Source of the DNA: Saprospiraceae bacterium
Lineage (GTDB): Bacteria > Bacteroidota > Bacteroidia > Chitinophagales > Saprospiraceae
Assembly (NCBI GenBank): GCA_013214355.1
Contig: JABSSL010000079.1
Span: 1-64,000, forward strand
Reading direction: 5' to 3'
DNA length: 64,000 bases
Positions 51,406 through 60,311 of this stretch are shown one piece after another. The stretch's first letter is position 1; every line of letters starts with the position of its first letter. Position numbers and translations under genes: made by a program. A model generated the notes under the pieces. The model ran no database searches, was not told the DNA's origin, and saw only the letters and a list, made by a program, of their open reading frames with translations.

Positions 51406-54282
51406 TTAGGCTACCGAATGCTTGCGATAGAAATACCCACCGAATAGTAAGAAAGGAATCCCTAGCCAAAGGAAAAGCCATTTCTCTCCTTTAGTTGACA
51501 AAGAACGTTGATTACCAACTGAGACAAATGCTGCCCAATAAACGGGGTGTGCATCCATGTTATCCGAGGATGTAATATGCTGTAGCTTGGCGGTGCGTAG
51601 AGCGTCGGACTTACGTTTACCCTTTTTCAGTTCCCCATAAAAGAGTTCCGTTAGTTTATAGTTGGCCTCATCATTGATTTGCCACAAGGTGGTGACTAGG
51701 CTGCGAGCTCCTGCATACAGAAATCCACGAGCAAGGCTGATGATGCCTTCGCCCTGGTGCAGTTGGCCCACCGCTGTTTCGCAAGCACTGAGGAGAACCA
51801 ATTCTGCATCCAGGGCGAGAAGGTAGATATCTCGTGTATATAAGCTATCGTAACCTCCTTTACCATCAGCAAAAACAATAAAAGAAAAGTCCCCCGCTAG
51901 CCGATTGGCCTTGGCATGGGTGGCTAGGTGGATGATTTGGTATTTTGGGGCCAAGGCGACGAACTGTTCTATGGTAGCGAGATCGCGGAGGAAGACCTCA
52001 CCTACGAAATGCTTTTCGGCAGTTTGGATGCTTTCTGCGTTTCTATATAATTGACCAAATTCATTTTGTCCATTAAAGTCAGGGGCTAATCCCAGGAACT
52101 GTCCCCGTATCTGCTCCCGTTGTAGCAATTCCAGGTATAATTCGGCACTATAGGAGTAGGCAATTTCGTAATCGTGGATTAGGTAGGGATAGTTAGAAAA
52201 CTGACAGGAATTATCCGGCCCAGACAGGAGCGCTTCAAATGGAAGATAATTCAAAACTCCATTTGGAATAATAAGTAGTTGTTGTCCTGGGGGAAGGTGC
52301 TCCTTGATTGGGCCAAATAAGTAGGCGTAAAGCTGATTACCTAGTTCACTGTAGGTATGACATAGGTCCTGCAAGGACTCATCCCCCAATTGAAAATTTT
52401 CAATGGATTGCCGGAATTTTTGTACCCAGTCGGCCAAGGGGAAATCCTTCGGAATCTGAACACAGGTTTGTTGCTGCTCAGAAAAAATGAAAACATAAAT
52501 CGATCTTTCTCCCACAAAGTATTCGACCAGACTTTGCTTGGACTCCAACATGTCCTGATAATCTCTTATCAAGTGCATTGGTTGTGGAGCAGCTGCCCAA
52601 ATGCCTTTTTGCCCTTTTCCTAAATCTTCGAACCAGCTTTTGTAGGCCTGCTTTTGATTGAGTAGGCTGATCCTTAGATCGCTAAGGAGTGAATCTGGGG
52701 CGCCATTTTCCTCTGCGGCATAAATCTGTTTTTCGAGTTCGGCAATCTCCTTTTGATAGTCTGCATCGGTCTGTTGCCACTCCGTTCTTTGCAGGCTCGA
52801 TGGGTCAGATTCTGCTTTTCTGATGGCCTCTAGGAGTAAAATGCTCTTGTTCCGCTCTGCCAATTGAAAGGCACGATCCAAGTACTGCTGATCCCGCGTT
52901 TCATGCCAGAGGGTATAAGCCATATCGATCCCTTCTTCGGTAATCGCCTGTTGCTTGCTGATATGTTCTAGTTTAGAAGACTCATAAAGGTAAGAGGCTC
53001 GGATTCTCCATTCTACCTCATATAGAAGATCATGACAGGCTAAGGCCAGTCTGAGGTCGTCGAGTTCATTTTGAGCTTGAAATCTAGCTTGCAAGGTACG
53101 TGCTTTAGCCAAGAGGGCCTCGCCGATCACTCGCTCTGCTCTAATCCGAGCAATGGTTGGGTTTCCAAGCTTTGTTTCCGTCTCAAAATCTCCAACGATC
53201 GCTCGGAGGGCTTTTTGGTGGAGGAGTAAGGCCTCTTCCCAACGCTGCTCCTCTCGGAGGGCTTCTGCATGCGCGGAATAGGTTCTAGCCAATTCCCGAT
53301 GCTTAGCAGAGGGATAGACCTCAAGATATAACTGCTCAGCTTTTTCAAACTGGACAATCGCGTCAGCTGTAGCTTGGGTTTGCAGGAAAAAATCACCCAG
53401 ATTTTGCTTGATTTTAGCTTGATCTAAGCGTAAACCGACATAGCTCGATTGATCAAAAAATCGCTGTATCGCATGGTCTGCTAGGGAGGCGTGGTGGAGC
53501 ACATTCTTACGATCTCCTAATTCCATGTAGCACTTCACCAAATTTCCATGGAGTAGGCCTTTGGGGAAATCATGTAAGTTGGGCAAAGTAAGCCCTCCTT
53601 CCAAGTAGGAAATGGCTTTGTCCAAAGCACCTTTGTCCCTGGTGATATCCCAGCGGCTGATGAATTGTACGCCCTGGTCATTATGCGCTTCGGCAGCAAT
53701 ATTGCTTTCTTCGGCAGATAGGGCGAGCTGGAGGAATTGGTCTAGCAAGACTTCAGCCATAGAGAAATCTCCCATCATCGTTTTCAAATTCCCCCATTCT
53801 TGGAAAATGTAAATACCAATGTCGAGGTCTTCTTGACCCAGTTGATCCACCAAAATCTCCTTGGCACGTTGGTAAAATCGACTCGCGGGAAGGTATTGTT
53901 CTACGCCATATTTGTAAGTGTATCCCAGGTTTACCGCTAGCCAACCTAGAGCTTCCCATTCTTCTTGACCTTTTGGTGATCGCCACAGTTTTTCAACCGT
54001 TCCTCTTTGCAGAATAGCAATGGCTTTTTCTGGCGCTTGGAGTTCATCTCGATAAATTCTTGAGATGTCTTTCAAGCCATTGACCCATGCCAAGAGGCTA
54101 TCTTGTTGGACATAGCGTTTTTCCGCCTTCGATAGGAAAAACTCAAGGCTATCAGCGTGTTGTTGGCGGCAGGCTTCTGCCGCCAACTCCAAGTATTGGG
54201 CTCCGCTTATTCTTCCGGGGGAAGCCGCAGTTACCCAGATACAACTACAGCATAGGGATAAGGTTAGCAGTAGGTCACGCAT
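51406..54282 (-). CDS. TPR-CHAT protein, membrane-anchored
   Basis: A 958-residue protein from ATG 54282 (signal MRDLLLTLSLCCSCIWVTAA). The first 600 or so residues are helical TPR-type repeats (for example AYLELAAEACR-like helices and QFEKAEQLYLEVYPSAKHRE). The C-terminal CHAT domain (about 640-925) has HLATHAKANRL with catalytic H (about 789) and LVLLSACETAVGQLHQGEG with C (about 834), then GARSLVTTLWQINDEA and PVYWAAFVSVG. A final hydrophobic segment (LFLWLGIPFLLFGGYFY) anchors the C-terminus. With a signal peptide and C-terminal anchor, the protease domain would face the periplasm. It is convergent with the sigma/anti-sigma pair and is the second CHAT protein in the window. Confidence 0.9.
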   Translation of the reverse strand: MRDLLLTLSLCCSCIWVTAASPGRISGAQYLELAAEACRQQHADSLEFFLSKAEKRYVQQDSLLAWVNGLKDISRIYRDELQAPEKAIAILQRGTVEKLWRSPKGQEEWEALGWLAVNLGYTYKYGVEQYLPASRFYQRAKEILVDQLGQEDLDIGIYIFQEWGNLKTMMGDFSMAEVLLDQFLQLALSAEESNIAAEAHNDQGVQFISRWDITRDKGALDKAISYLEGGLTLPNLHDFPKGLLHGNLVKCYMELGDRKNVLHHASLADHAIQRFFDQSSYVGLRLDQAKIKQNLGDFFLQTQATADAIVQFEKAEQLYLEVYPSAKHRELARTYSAHAEALREEQRWEEALLLHQKALRAIVGDFETETKLGNPTIARIRAERVIGEALLAKARTLQARFQAQNELDDLRLALACHDLLYEVEWRIRASYLYESSKLEHISKQQAITEEGIDMAYTLWHETRDQQYLDRAFQLAERNKSILLLEAIRKAESDPSSLQRTEWQQTDADYQKEIAELEKQIYAAEENGAPDSLLSDLRISLLNQKQAYKSWFEDLGKGQKGIWAAAPQPMHLIRDYQDMLESKQSLVEYFVGERSIYVFIFSEQQQTCVQIPKDFPLADWVQKFRQSIENFQLGDESLQDLCHTYSELGNQLYAYLFGPIKEHLPPGQQLLIIPNGVLNYLPFEALLSGPDNSCQFSNYPYLIHDYEIAYSYSAELYLELLQREQIRGQFLGLAPDFNGQNEFGQLYRNAESIQTAEKHFVGEVFLRDLATIEQFVALAPKYQIIHLATHAKANRLAGDFSFIVFADGKGGYDSLYTRDIYLLALDAELVLLSACETAVGQLHQGEGIISLARGFLYAGARSLVTTLWQINDEANYKLTELFYGELKKGKRKSDALRTAKLQHITSSDNMDAHPVYWAAFVSVGNQRSLSTKGEKWLFLWLGIPFLLFGGYFYRKHSVA

Positions 54283-54375
54283 GATAAAGAATTGGTTTTT
54301 TGGATGCCTGCTAACAGGCATCAAGGGTATATACAGGGGTCTTAACTTTCTACGTTTTGTGGGTCTTGGTACGAG

Positions 54376-56205
54376 TTAAGATCTTAGTCTCCTAATGAGT
54401 AATAGCAATAAAATCAGGCCTACAACAATCAGGATCGCTAACCACCAGGGTAAGCTCAATAACCATTGCCAAAAGTCAAAAGGTGGACAATCGCAGCTTT
54501 CACACTGCAAAATAGCTTCCGATTCAGTGTTACTTACTTCTGCTTCGGTCAACTGATTGGTCTTAACGGGCAGGGTGCAGACAGCTTCATTATCCTCTTC
54601 ATCAAATCGAATGCAAGCCTGCATTTCAGGGATATCCTCTAGGTTCACACCTGCTTCTGTCAAAAGCGTGAAGGTAATTTCCCCAAAAGTAGATGGATCA
54701 CCCGCACCGTATTGCGCCACCGATTCAATTTGGAAATCCAATAACTTCCAGGTCAATGTTCGTGTATTTTGATCCAAATCCATCACGATCTGACCAGAGG
54801 AAGCTGGATCTAATGGAGGATAAACTCTCAAGAGTGAGTCAAATACGCTATTCAGTTGAATCTCTTCCGGTATCTCAATGCTGATAAAGATATTTCGCGT
54901 TGCTGCCAGGCCGTCATTTTCAAAATGTACTGTGGCAATCATCTTTTGAGCTCCATCCGTATCCGGTGGGCAGCTACAGGCATCTAATTGCATGTAGTTG
55001 GGGTCATAGGAACTCGCCAAGCGCGAATTCACCTCCATGAGATCTACCAAGGTGGTGGCAGCGAAAAAAGGCTGTTCAAATCCCCCTTCCAATAGGGCAT
55101 TGCCAAACCAACCTTCATTCTGTTCTCCTTGATTTGCCGTTAGTAAAACGGAATCTAAACCTAGTTCACTTCTTCTTTTAGCATCTTCATCTGTCAGGCC
55201 AAAGTCAAAACCTGGCCCTTGTCCCGTATCTTCATTGTACACGGTCATCATAGCTAGGAGCTTGGTGCCACCTAGTCTTTTTGGACTGAATTTGTCCAAT
55301 AGAAGAGAGTCCACGGTAAACTGTACAAATATATGCCGCTCTTCTCCTGGAGCTAGGTTACTGAAATTCCAAAATAGATTTCGCTTATACTCCGCCTGTA
55401 AGGTACTGACCGGAATGTTGGCAGCTTGAAAGGTTGTACCAAGGATTTCATCATTATAGATCAGTGTCGTATCTAGCTGAAATTCAGCGTAGTTGGGATT
55501 GGTTTGTCCTAAGGATTTGGCGGGAACTTGGACTTTTCCACCATTTTTTCCTTCCACCTGGTACAGCTGACTTTGGGTGATCACCCCATCAAAGAACAGA
55601 TATACTTGTCCACTGAGACTTCTTCGACCCACAGAATCTGGGTTCTTAATGGACAGTATCCACAGCGAAGTATCACTGGGCAGCAAAGGCTCCATGTGTT
55701 TTTGCAGATGGAGTAAAGCATTAGGCTGGACCGCAATGCTATTCTCGACCGGAATGCTATCAAATTCAGCTTGGTGCACACTGCTGATCTGTGTACTAGT
55801 CCGTTTCGGAGGTGGCTTGCCGCCGCCATACAAAGCATTCTTGTATAAGATTACATCATGGCTTTTAGGACTTTCGCTAGCAGGGACTGCATAGCGATGA
55901 TTGACCGCAGTACTGTCCCGTACATATTGAAAATTGCCATCACCAAAAATCCACAGAAATCTGTAATAGGGAGTCTCCGCCTTAATGCCATTCAAAGGGA
56001 GCAAAGGCATCGGGAGGTTAATCACATTGAGTTGAGTGGAATCCTCAAATTCTGGCCCCAAGTCATCGGGCTTGGTAGGGATAATATTTTGAGTAAAGGA
56101 AATGGTCGGAAGTAATAAACAATAGAGTAGGAGAGGAAGGACCCTTTTGAAAAGGCATGACGCTAATGGGCCATTTCCACAGGTGTTGGGAGACATGGTG
56201 TACAT
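54376..56205 (-). CDS. surface protein with PKD-like and DUF11-like domains and C-terminal membrane anchor
   Basis: About 609 residues if started at ATG 56205 (56196 is an alternative); both give a signal peptide ending LLLPTISFTQ. The frame is open a further 91 codons upstream, but that part has no signal features. An early PKD-like segment reads FLWIFGDGNFQYVRDSTAVNH. Later beta-rich domains (MIATVHFENDGLAATRNIFIS, LTWKLLDFQI) look like DUF11/CARDB surface repeats. The C-terminus has a tryptophan-rich helix and RRLRS tail. It lies 93 bases upstream of the TPR-CHAT gene on the same strand, so it is probably part of that locus. Specific function unknown. Confidence 0.75.
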   Translation of the reverse strand: MYTMSPNTCGNGPLASCLFKRVLPLLLYCLLLPTISFTQNIIPTKPDDLGPEFEDSTQLNVINLPMPLLPLNGIKAETPYYRFLWIFGDGNFQYVRDSTAVNHRYAVPASESPKSHDVILYKNALYGGGKPPPKRTSTQISSVHQAEFDSIPVENSIAVQPNALLHLQKHMEPLLPSDTSLWILSIKNPDSVGRRSLSGQVYLFFDGVITQSQLYQVEGKNGGKVQVPAKSLGQTNPNYAEFQLDTTLIYNDEILGTTFQAANIPVSTLQAEYKRNLFWNFSNLAPGEERHIFVQFTVDSLLLDKFSPKRLGGTKLLAMMTVYNEDTGQGPGFDFGLTDEDAKRRSELGLDSVLLTANQGEQNEGWFGNALLEGGFEQPFFAATTLVDLMEVNSRLASSYDPNYMQLDACSCPPDTDGAQKMIATVHFENDGLAATRNIFISIEIPEEIQLNSVFDSLLRVYPPLDPASSGQIVMDLDQNTRTLTWKLLDFQIESVAQYGAGDPSTFGEITFTLLTEAGVNLEDIPEMQACIRFDEEDNEAVCTLPVKTNQLTEAEVSNTESEAILQCESCDCPPFDFWQWLLSLPWWLAILIVVGLILLLLLIRRLRS

Positions 56206-56864
56206 AGTTGCTTGCCGGTTAAAAAAATAGGGTTTTACATAAGCCCTCCTACGATAGCCTATTTCTCTCATGAGTTGAGACAAACGGCTATGAGGCTGGT
56301 ACTTACCTATTAAAAGTAGGTACTTATCTACAATTGCTTGCAGTAATAGCCAAGTTTTCATCGGTTTTTTGGGTTGAGTAGGGCGACAAGAGCAGTTTTC
56401 AGATCGGAAGTCTGTTAACCTATCCCGATCCGCTGCTCTTATGCCGACTACATTGGTGCTAATAACAAATGGTTCCAAGTGGATACTGCGATTAAGTAGT
56501 ATAGCAGTTCTTCTTGGAAGTTTTTGATGGTTTTGTTTGTATAGTACCTTAATCTAAACCGAATGGAAAATCCTTCAAAGAGGATCTTCCATTACCAATT
56601 TGCTTGGGTTTAGTTTGGTTTTGGGGTAGTCAGTCTTAGCAAGTAGGAAAGGTGAAATCGAAAAGCGGAATTCATTGTAAATGCGCTTCCCACTTCGGAA
56701 TTCCAACCTCCCACTTTGAGTAAGTGTTTGTTGTAGTTTTGTGTGTGTATGGCGGCGATATAGACGTATGATCGTGGTATGTAGAATGCCCTTTCGGACA
56801 AAAAAATATTAAGCTTGTTAGGAAAGGCTCAGTTGACCTTATTGGAGTCCGTATAAAAGAAAAC

Positions 56865-56894
56865 TGGGCAGCAGTTCATTCACCGCTACCCAGC
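56865..56894. repeat. stem-loop A
   Basis: CTGGGCAGC pairs with GCTACCCAG with one mismatch; loop about 12 bases. No T-run follows, so not a terminator. Confidence 0.45.
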
Positions 56895-57212
56895 CCGGAA
56901 TAATAGCAACTATCTACTTATCTCCAATTGCCCTTCTGAAAAATAAAACACCCTAAGAAAAAAGTTCTTACTTCTTTGATCGCTGTCAAAGAATTGTTTC
57001 TTCGGTCTACTGACGTTATTTCTTTTGTGGTTTAGCTTAAAAAAAGCTAGGGATGACTAATGGAAAATATTGTAATCTCATGTGTAATTTTCTCACAGTC
57101 AGTAGTTGTTTTACTTTCGTATTTCTTGTGCTATTATCCCGTATTTCAATGAACAATATATTCGCGGAAGTCGATACTAATCATTTGCTTGCTAGAGCGT
57201 AAAGGATAGATC

Positions 57213-57235
57213 CTGCCACCCTATAGAGGTGGCAG
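57213..57235. repeat. stem-loop B
   Basis: CTGCCACC (57213-57220) and GGTGGCAG (57228-57235), perfect 8 pairs with a 7-base loop. No T-run. Confidence 0.6.
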
Positions 57236-57325
57236 AACCTCCAAATTGCCCTATGAACAGTTTCTCTTTATCCTAGCATGCTAGATTGGACACAGCCGTT
57301 TTGGATGGGTCGAATCTGATGCTTA

Positions 57326-57362
57326 ATAGTGGAGATGAGGCGGTAACCTCATCTCCTACTAT
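57326..57362. repeat. stem-loop C
   Basis: GGAGATGAGG (57331-57340) and CCTCATCTCC (57347-57356), a perfect 10-pair stem with loop CGGTAA, extended by ATAGT/ACTAT across one bulged T to about 15 pairs. No T-run. Confidence 0.7.
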
Positions 57363-57382
57363 AGTGATCATAGTGTTTTTCT

Positions 57383-57412
57383 TTCGCTTGCTTGCCTTGG
57401 CAAGTAGGCGAA
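57383..57412. repeat. stem-loop D
   Basis: TTCGCTTGCTTGCC (57383-57396) pairs with GGCAAGTAGGCGAA (57399-57412) over 14 positions with two G-T pairs and a minimal loop. T-rich on the left and A-rich on the right, so the stem may extend further. Orientation does not fit a terminator on either strand. Confidence 0.65.
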
Positions 57413-57419
57413 AAAAAGA

Positions 57420-57451
57420 GTTGGACGGAAGTGCCCTTACCGCCGTCCAAC
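57420..57451. repeat. stem-loop E
   Basis: GTTGGACGG (57420-57428) and CCGTCCAAC (57443-57451), perfect 9 pairs with a 14-base loop. It follows stem-loop D by 7 bases. Confidence 0.65.
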
Positions 57452-57509
57452 AGCGTAAGTGAGTCTTGTAATAAAGGACAGATAGATTGAGAAATAAACC
57501 AGAATGATA

Positions 57510-57616
57510 TCTTTCGGATTATGGCTGAATAGAAACCTTAGTTTCTCTGATCAGATACCGATGTTAGATTTTGGATACGTTCATTTGGCATTTGAAGGCA
57601 ACCATAATCCGAAAGA
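57510..57616. repeat. 107-base element with perfect 15-base terminal inverted repeats
   Basis: TCTTTCGGATTATGG (57510-57524) and CCATAATCCGAAAGA (57602-57616) are perfect inverted copies. Inside, AGAAAC (57531-57536) and GTTTCT (57541-57546) form a smaller hairpin. The whole could fold as a branched RNA or be a miniature mobile element. No obvious target-site duplication flanks it. Confidence 0.6.
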
Positions 57617-58002
57617 TCTACAAGACCCTGTACCGTTTTCTTTCAAGTTTGTTTGTATTCCCTTTTGAATACGATACAAATGTATAGGGGAAATCGCCCC
57701 CTCGAAAACCAAAAAAGGGGAAAAGTTCGGGTTTCTAAGGGTGTTTTTTTGCTAGGTTTAGAGCAGTATAAATCTGCCTCTGACCACAGTTAGTAATTCT
57801 GTATAGAGTATAAATAATTGATAATAAGGGTATTGGTTTGATTTCTCTTCCCTGTCACTTTACATTTTTCCTACATGCAAAGTTTCTGTTTAAATCGAGT
57901 TTCTAAAACCCGAAAAAAAATTCTAAATTGAGCAAAAAAGTGTGTTTTTCTTGATTTTCCTGTTCGTAGGGGAGGTAATTAGAGTAGAAAATAGGGTAGC
58001 CA

Positions 58003-59517
58003 ATGAAAAAAAGAGATGATCTTTTTCATTTAATCAAGGCCATGTCTAAGTCCGAAAAGCGATATTTCACTTTGGACGCCAAAAAAAGTAGTTCTAAAGG
58101 GAGTAAGTATCTAGTGCTGTTCCAGGCTGTGAACGATATGGAGATATATGATGAAGCAAAGTTAAAGAAAAAATTTGGTAAAAATCTGCGATATGATAAA
58201 TCTTATCTATATGAGGCTATCATGCGCAGTATGCGTGATTATCGAAGTGCGAATTCCTTTGCAGCTAGAATTAAGGAGATGATTTTGGATGCAAAGTACC
58301 TGGATGAACGCGGATTATACGAGCAATGTGGGGAGCGACTACACGAGGCGAAGCAATTGGCGGTGGAACTCGATGATCAGTTATCCTTATTGGAGATTAA
58401 TAAGGCGGAACGCTTGCTGATCCGCCAGACGAAGGGCAAAAACTATGCAAAGGAGATAGCAGTATTAATTCAAGAGAAAGAAGTAAGTGTAAATGCGATT
58501 GAGGAAGAGCTTCGTTACGAAGATTATCTCGACAGGCTTTATGTCGACATTAACAAGCGATTCGAATTGAAGAGAGAAGAGGAGATTAGAGAATTTAAGA
58601 ATAAGTACCCTGTATCCCTTTTTGAAGCTTCTTCACTAGATCTTTCGGCACGTGCTAAGTTAAGGTACTACCAGAGTTGCGCTTTATACTATCAGCTGTT
58701 AAGAGATTCTGATCAGGTCTTGAACCATTATTCAAAAGTGGTGGATTGGTGGGATCAATACGAGAAAATCAAAATTGAAGAATTTTATAAATACATTATC
58801 GATGTCTCCAATTTATTACATGGATTCTACGCAAAGGAGGCTTACCATGAATTTCCTGCCCTGATTGAAAAGTTAGAAAAAGAAACTCCTCGAAACCACC
58901 ATGATCAGGGAGTAGTGTTTCAGAAGGCGACCATCTATAAATTACTATATTATATTAACACTGGATTTGATGAAGGTATAGAGGAGGTCGTTGAAGGTGT
59001 AAAATCGGGCCTAGACAAATATCAAATCTCGGCGGGTAGTCGAAACGTTCTAATATTCAATACTTCGGTGATGCTATTTATGTTGGAAAAATTTGAGCAA
59101 TGTGTGGTTTGGAATACAAGAATTATTAGAGGCGATAAATATATCACCCGGAGAGATATTAGAAACGGTGTTATGTTATTGAATTTGGTGGCAACCTATG
59201 AACTAGAGAACATCGATAAGTTTGAATCCTTTCAAAGAGCCATCTATAGATATTTCGCCAAACATGGAACGTTGGAGACTTACCGATTTGAAAGTAGAAT
59301 ATTGAGCTTCTTCAGAGAATTAGCTGCTGCTCCTACCGGGGAAATACCCAAACTGTATCGCAATCTTCGGGATTACCTTATACAGATAAAGAACAATCCT
59401 GAAGTCAAAGTTTCACTAGGATTAGATGAACTGCTGCTGCTTTGGGTAAACAGCAAATTAGAGGAAAAATCAATTATAATGCAGATTAAAGAAAAGAACT
59501 CAAATGCGGTAGCTTAG
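58003..59517 (+). CDS. alpha-helical orphan protein of a Bacteroidota family (SEKR motif)
   Basis: A 504-residue cytoplasmic protein, almost wholly helical. The N-terminus DLFHLIKAMSKSEKRYFTL, followed by LVLFQAVNDMEIYDEAKLKK and YLYEAIMRSMRDY, is the pattern of an uncharacterised Bacteroidota family (LIKSL-SEKR-F, then LFDA...YDE, then LY..IL.SLR) that I have seen described only as hypothetical. The remainder resembles TPR-like helical hairpins. It follows the long stem-loop region and overlaps the convergent downstream gene by 4 bases. I do not know its function; a scaffolding role is suggested only by the helical-repeat look. Confidence 0.8.
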   Translation: MKKRDDLFHLIKAMSKSEKRYFTLDAKKSSSKGSKYLVLFQAVNDMEIYDEAKLKKKFGKNLRYDKSYLYEAIMRSMRDYRSANSFAARIKEMILDAKYLDERGLYEQCGERLHEAKQLAVELDDQLSLLEINKAERLLIRQTKGKNYAKEIAVLIQEKEVSVNAIEEELRYEDYLDRLYVDINKRFELKREEEIREFKNKYPVSLFEASSLDLSARAKLRYYQSCALYYQLLRDSDQVLNHYSKVVDWWDQYEKIKIEEFYKYIIDVSNLLHGFYAKEAYHEFPALIEKLEKETPRNHHDQGVVFQKATIYKLLYYINTGFDEGIEEVVEGVKSGLDKYQISAGSRNVLIFNTSVMLFMLEKFEQCVVWNTRIIRGDKYITRRDIRNGVMLLNLVATYELENIDKFESFQRAIYRYFAKHGTLETYRFESRILSFFRELAAAPTGEIPKLYRNLRDYLIQIKNNPEVKVSLGLDELLLLWVNSKLEEKSIIMQIKEKNSNAVA

Positions 59518-60005
59518 ACAGCCCTGCTGCTAACTTCTATGGCATTTCCAATTCTGCGAATCCGAACTACGCTATCCTTTAAATCGAAGAAGTTCTGGTT
59601 ACAATTTGCCCCTCCGGGTTCTACTATCGCAATATCAATATCAGATGCTCCGATAATGCCTAGTACTCCATTATCTATGTGATAAAACATCGTCCATTGT
59701 GCCTTCTCTGTGGGCAACTTGATGGTCTTCGCGGCTGCAATCTCCTCAGATGTAGGCGGCTCTATGGCGGTAGCCACAGACAATTGACCTTTTAAACTAC
59801 CGATTAGAACACCACGTGGATTATTGAAAGGGAAATCAATGGATCTTCCGTTGTCGATAAGGTAAAGGGTACTCATATCGGAAGATACAGTAATGGAGTT
59901 GACCATGGTTGTAATATGTTTTTTGACCGGCATGGGTTTTGGGTCCCTCGGTATTTCCTTCCGATTGAAGCGAAAAAGAGCCAGTACCCGGTCCAAGATA
60001 GACAT
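59514..60005 (-). CDS. small beta-rich protein, unknown
   Basis: A 163-residue protein from ATG 60005 (MSILDRVLALFRFNRKEIPR). The frame is open 85 codons further upstream, but that part reads as non-coding. The body is alternating strands (VNSITVSSDMSTLYLI, WTMFYHIDNGVLGIIGASD), including VEPGGANCNQ. No family recognised. It could be an Ig-like or lectin-like domain without a signal peptide. It is convergent with the 504-residue gene, overlapping by 4 bases. Confidence 0.6.
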   Translation of the reverse strand: MSILDRVLALFRFNRKEIPRDPKPMPVKKHITTMVNSITVSSDMSTLYLIDNGRSIDFPFNNPRGVLIGSLKGQLSVATAIEPPTSEEIAAAKTIKLPTEKAQWTMFYHIDNGVLGIIGASDIDIAIVEPGGANCNQNFFDLKDSVVRIRRIGNAIEVSSRAV

Positions 60006-60311
60006 AATGCTGTATGTGATAGATGCGTGACAAATGTAATGAATAATTTCCTTCTTAGGCAAATCTTGTGGACAATCATAAAAAGAGATGAATAAGCGAT
60101 GCTGACGATTACTGTCAGTAAAGCGTTGCCTTTCGTTTTTGAGTGTCCCGAAACACGAGATTTGTCTAAGAACCAATAATTGTAAGCGCCTGAACACTTT
60201 TTCTTTACATGAAATGTGACATTTTTTCTGATTTATGAGCCCTTGATAAACCATATCCATTTTGGACTGTTAGAGGCTCATCTTCGAAAAAATGATTAAG
60301 ATCTATTCACT

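Larger units (their letters stand above)
56206..58002. other. 1.8 kb gene-free region rich in inverted repeats
   Basis: No convincing gene in about 1800 bases; short frames are interrupted and lack good starts. Instead there is a series of stem-loops, mainly between 56865 and 57700. The segment ends with an AT-rich stretch before the start at 58003. It is the longest non-coding stretch in the window. Confidence 0.6.

Noticed and set aside
56206-56478. 91-codon N-terminal extension of the surface protein gene
   Set aside because: A clear signal peptide begins at ATG 56205, and the upstream part shows no domain or export signal.
56610-56801. 63-codon minus-strand frame in the gene-free region
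   Set aside because: No recognised motif and no neighbouring operon partner; random frames of this size are expected.
57420-57569. GTTGGAC and GTCCAAC motifs resembling integron attC core sites
   Set aside because: The two motifs are in the wrong order for an attC site (GTTRRRY precedes RYYYAAC), no integron integrase or cassette genes are present, and such 7-base matches occur by chance.
57213-57700. CRISPR array
   Set aside because: The stems differ from each other in sequence and spacing; there are no direct repeats with regular spacers and no cas genes.
60006-60260. 85-codon N-terminal extension of the small beta-rich protein
   Set aside because: The sequence reads as non-coding (cysteine- and lysine-rich, no fold pattern), and ATG 60005 gives a natural start.
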